Origin: Mycolicibacterium alvei
GTDB lineage: Bacteria > Actinomycetota > Actinomycetes > Mycobacteriales > Mycobacteriaceae
Direction: 5' to 3'
Assembly: GCF_010727325.1 (NCBI RefSeq)
Contig: NZ_AP022565.1
Coordinates: 5,456,001-5,520,000, forward strand
DNA: 64,000 bases
The number at the start of each line of letters is the position of its first letter. Position 1 is the stretch's first letter. Below the pieces are notes generated by a model, which made no database searches, was not told the DNA's origin, and saw only the letters and a list, made by a program, of their open reading frames with translations. Position numbers and translations under genes: made by a program. Positions 61,513 through 64,000 of the stretch are shown here, piece after piece.

Positions 61513-61534
61513 AGCAGAGAAAAGGAGCACCACA

Positions 61535-62410
61535 ATGCCCGGAAAGCTGGACGGCAAGGTTGCCTTCATCACCGGAGCCGCTCGCGGCCAGGGCCGCGCG
61601 CATGCGGTCGCGATGGCCAACGAGGGCGCCGACATCATCGCGGTCGACATCTGCCGCGACATCCCCTCCAACCCTTACCCGTTGGCCACCCCCGAGGACC
61701 TGGCCGAGACCGAGCGCAAGATCAAGGAGCTCGGCCGGCGCATCGTGGCGCGGGTGGCCGATGTCCGCGAGCGCCACGAGTTGCGTGACGCGGTGGAAGC
61801 CGGGATCGCCGACCTCGGAAAGATCGACATCGTCGTGGCCAATGCGGGCATCCTGCCGATGGCGATGGGCAATCCCGATCCGATGGGCTTCGTCGACGCC
61901 TCCGATGTCGACCTGCTCGGTGTGATGAACACCGTCGCGGTGGCGATCCCGCACCTGCCCGGCGGTGCATCGATCATCGTCACCGGATCCACCGCGGGAA
62001 TGATTCGGGGCACCACCACCAGTCCCGACATGGGGCCGGGTGGCGCCGGGTACGGCTGGAGCAAGCGCATCGTGATGGAGTACGTCGACGAAATGTGTCT
62101 TCACCTGGCGCCGAGGATGATCCGGATCAACGCCATCCACCCGACCAACTGCAATACCCATCTGCTGCAGAACGAGGGCATGTACGGGGTGTTCCGCCCC
62201 GACCTCAAGGCCGCGGGCAAGACCGCCACCCGCGAAGACGCCGAACCGCTGTTCAACCTGTTCCAGGCCATGCCGATTCCGTACATCGAACCCGAGGACA
62301 TGGCCAATCTCGGGGTGTTCCTGGCCAGCGCGGAAAGCCGCTACATCACCGGACAGCACATCCGCGTCGACGCGGGTTCACTGCTCAAGTGGCCCAACGG
62401 ACCGCAGTAG
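61535..62410 (+). CDS. mycofactocin-type SDR oxidoreductase
   Basis: This 291-residue SDR shows features of the mycofactocin-dependent subfamily: GKVAFITGAARGQGRAHAV, ADIIAVDICRDI, the insert NPYPLATPEDLAETERKIKELG, and IVARVADVRERHEL. These enzymes keep their NAD non-exchangeable and pass electrons to mycofactocin. The catalytic Tyr-Lys lies in GYGWSKRIV. The ATG at 61535 follows AAAGGAG. No mycofactocin synthesis genes are in the window. It likely oxidises an alcohol in the pathway. Confidence 0.9.
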   Translation: MPGKLDGKVAFITGAARGQGRAHAVAMANEGADIIAVDICRDIPSNPYPLATPEDLAETERKIKELGRRIVARVADVRERHELRDAVEAGIADLGKIDIVVANAGILPMAMGNPDPMGFVDASDVDLLGVMNTVAVAIPHLPGGASIIVTGSTAGMIRGTTTSPDMGPGGAGYGWSKRIVMEYVDEMCLHLAPRMIRINAIHPTNCNTHLLQNEGMYGVFRPDLKAAGKTATREDAEPLFNLFQAMPIPYIEPEDMANLGVFLASAESRYITGQHIRVDAGSLLKWPNGPQ

Positions 62411-62442
62411 ACCCTGAAACGTCGTATCCCGAGGAGGTGGCA

Positions 62443-62568
62443 GTGGGCGCAATCATCATGTTGGGCACCCTGTTCGGCCTGATCACCCTGATCGTCGGCC
62501 TGGTGCTGTATTTCGATCCGGAGGCGCGTCGCACGCCGCCCGGATCGGGACCGGAGGTGGACCGGTGA
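62443..62568 (+). CDS. 41-residue single-pass membrane protein
   Basis: This small gene encodes a 41-residue protein with one hydrophobic helix (residues 3-23, IIMLGTLFGLITLIVGLVLYF) and a short charged C-terminal tail. The GTG at 62443 follows a strong GAGGAGG. Its stop overlaps the GTG of the second AveC-like gene by 4 nt (GTGA), so the two are coupled. It is probably a small partner or assembly factor of the AveC-like protein. It is short, but the ribosome site, overlap and hydrophobicity support it. Confidence 0.72.
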   Translation: MGAIIMLGTLFGLITLIVGLVLYFDPEARRTPPGSGPEVDR

Positions 62569-63347
62569 GCGTGCAGTTCCTGATCAACGCCGGGGTCGCT
62601 TTCGCCTACATCAGCGGCCTGGGATTCCTGGCCGTCGGTATCTACCTGAGTGTGCGCCGCGGGCGGCTGCACCCCTTGCTGCTGGTGTGCATCTCGGCGC
62701 TCTCGTTCTCCTGGATCGAGGCTCCGTACGACTGGGCGGTCTATGCGCAATTCCCGCCCGAGCTCCCGCGGATGCCTTCCTGGTGGCCGCTCAACATGAC
62801 CTGGGGCGGGGGGCTGCCGTCGGCGGTTCCGGTCGGCTACATGGGGTACTTCGTCCTGCCGGCCATCATCGGCGCGGCACTGGGTCGCCGGGTGTGCGCG
62901 AAGTGGAACTGGCGTCGACCACAGACCCTGCTCGGGGTGGGCTTCGCCGTGGGTTTCCTGTGGGCTTTGTTCTTCAACGCGATCATCGGTGCGCGGCTCG
63001 GCCTGTTCTACTACGGCTATGTGATCGAGGGTCTGGGGCTGTGGGAAGGCACCAAGCACCAGTATCCGATCTACGACGCCATCGCGATGGGCCTGCAGAT
63101 GATGGTATTCACCTATCTGTTGGGGCGCACCGATTGCGAGGGCCGCAACGTGATCGAGATATGGGCCGACAAGATATCGGCGACCCGGCTGCAGTCGGGT
63201 GTGCTGTCGGTGTTCGCCACGATCGTGGTCGGACACGCGGTCTACGCCTCGGTTTTCGCGCCGCACCTGGTCACCAAGCTCGGCGGGTGGGTGACGGCGG
63301 GGCCCACCGAGCAGTACTTCCCCGGGGTGCCGAATCAGCCCAAGTAG
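62565..63347 (+). CDS. AveC-like integral membrane protein 2
   Basis: This 260-residue protein has about six hydrophobic segments (for example residues 5-27, 35-48, 84-105, 120-142, 164-180, 206-230). The conserved-looking polar loops SWIEAPYDWAVYAQFP and GLWEGTKHQYPIYD are similar to those in the gene at 54504. It resembles the AveC family. The GTG start is coupled to the 41-residue peptide gene. Two AveC-like genes in one operon suggest a heteromeric membrane enzyme or successive steps. Confidence 0.77.
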   Translation: MSVQFLINAGVAFAYISGLGFLAVGIYLSVRRGRLHPLLLVCISALSFSWIEAPYDWAVYAQFPPELPRMPSWWPLNMTWGGGLPSAVPVGYMGYFVLPAIIGAALGRRVCAKWNWRRPQTLLGVGFAVGFLWALFFNAIIGARLGLFYYGYVIEGLGLWEGTKHQYPIYDAIAMGLQMMVFTYLLGRTDCEGRNVIEIWADKISATRLQSGVLSVFATIVVGHAVYASVFAPHLVTKLGGWVTAGPTEQYFPGVPNQPK

Positions 63348-63399
63348 CACGCTGCGGTGAAACGCCACGTACACAGCATGATTGGAAGGTAAGACGAGG

Positions 63400-64000
63400 A
63401 TGACTGTCGACCCCGCGGTGGAGTTGTATTACGACCCCTTCGACTTCGCGATCGATGACGATCCGTATCCGATCTGGCGGCGCATGCGTGAAGAAGCTCC
63501 GCTGTACCACAACGACAGGTACAACTTCTATGCGCTGAGCCGCTACGACGACGTCGCGCAGGCCCTGCCCGATTGGGAGACGTACCGGTCGGGTCGGGGC
63601 ACGACCGCGGACATCCTGTTCAGTGGCATCGAGGTGCCGCCGGGGATCCTACTGTTCGAGGACCCACCGCTGCATGACCTGCACCGTCGTCTGCTTTCGC
63701 GCGTATTCACCCCCAGGCGCATGCTGGCCGTCGAAGACCTGGTTCGTGGATTCTGTTCTCGCGCACTGGATCCACTGATGGACAGCGACGGGTTCGACTT
63801 CGTCGCCGATCTCGGCGCGTTCATGCCGATGCGCACCATCGGGTACCTGCTCGGGATTCCCGAGGAGGGACAGGAGAAGATTCGTGACCGCACAGACAAG
63901 AACATCTCGGTCGGGGAGGTGGCCGGGGACGTCAGCGCGACGGTTTTCGCCGAGTCGCTCGCAGAGTTCGCCGAGTACATCGAGTGGCGGGCAAACCATC
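63400..64000 (+). CDS. cytochrome P450 (group A), 3' end cut by window
   Basis: The first 200 residues of a P450 are visible, so the haem loop lies beyond the window. The N-terminus (VELYYDPFDFAIDDDPYPIWRRMREEAPLYHN) and MPMRTIGYLLGIPEEGQEKIRD place it with the P450s at 2905 and 13779. The ATG at 63400 follows GACGAG. It is 52 nt after the second AveC-like gene and belongs to the same transcription direction. Confidence 0.9.
   Translation, partial: MTVDPAVELYYDPFDFAIDDDPYPIWRRMREEAPLYHNDRYNFYALSRYDDVAQALPDWETYRSGRGTTADILFSGIEVPPGILLFEDPPLHDLHRRLLSRVFTPRRMLAVEDLVRGFCSRALDPLMDSDGFDFVADLGAFMPMRTIGYLLGIPEEGQEKIRDRTDKNISVGEVAGDVSATVFAESLAEFAEYIEWRANH

Noticed and set aside
1..64000. Mobile elements, CRISPR arrays, tRNA or rRNA genes
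   Set aside because: No transposase, integrase, regular spaced repeat or RNA gene was recognised on either strand by eye.

Overview
The window is high-GC actinobacterial DNA, most likely from a fast-growing Mycobacterium (Mycolicibacterium). It carries a six-gene mce array, a mycofactocin-type SDR, F420-type luciferase-like enzymes, many TetR regulators, GTG/TTG starts and seven cytochrome P450s in 64 kb. No rRNA, tRNA, CRISPR array, transposase or integrase was seen. Almost all of the DNA codes for lipid, steroid or terpenoid-style oxidative catabolism.

Layout. 1-5.9 kb: the end of an acyl-CoA dehydrogenase, a TetR gene with a perfect operator, a P450/VOC operon and a divergent SDR. 5.9-15.5 kb: a nine-gene plus-strand operon (amidohydrolase, phytanoyl-CoA-type dioxygenase, VOC protein, acyl-CoA ligase, crotonase, second amidohydrolase, SDR, P450, SnoaL-like protein) facing its own TetR. 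15.5-19.5 kb: a minus-strand operon (TetR, acyl-CoA dehydrogenase, APH-type kinase, quinone oxidoreductase) that looks like the split form of animal ACAD10/11. 19.5-23.2 kb: SDR, then P450, ferredoxin, DUF1330 protein and LLM oxidoreductase. 23.2-31.3 kb: minus-strand modules with P450, ferredoxin and hydrolase; a fused DUF35-thiolase with a hydrolase and two beta-hydroxyacid dehydrogenases; and a NuoF-like flavoprotein with a ferredoxin. 31.4-38 kb: an operon of two amidohydrolases, a Rieske protein and an alpha/beta hydrolase, divergent from a pair of acyl-CoA dehydrogenases. 38-45.7 kb: a complete mceA-F array with no YrbE permease genes, ending in a small secreted protein. 46-48 kb: LLM enzyme and a DapB-like oxidoreductase. 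48-64 kb: a tandem-domain TetR, an SDR, a NorD/NorQ-like VWA plus AAA+ pair, a signal-less periplasmic-binding-type protein, two AveC-like membrane proteins, SDRs, ALDH, three P450s (the last cut by the window end) and a 41-residue membrane peptide.

The 48-64 kb block is the best candidate for an undescribed system. Its genes are tightly overlapped, and four of its promoter regions share an 18-bp motif (roughly RGAACARATATTTGGTCA), which suggests one regulon under the tandem TetR. It combines a metalloenzyme-maturation-type ATPase pair, membrane AveC homologues and several oxidative enzymes. Its substrate cannot be read from the sequence. Throughout the window, functions come from motifs and family resemblance judged by eye; no database search was run.
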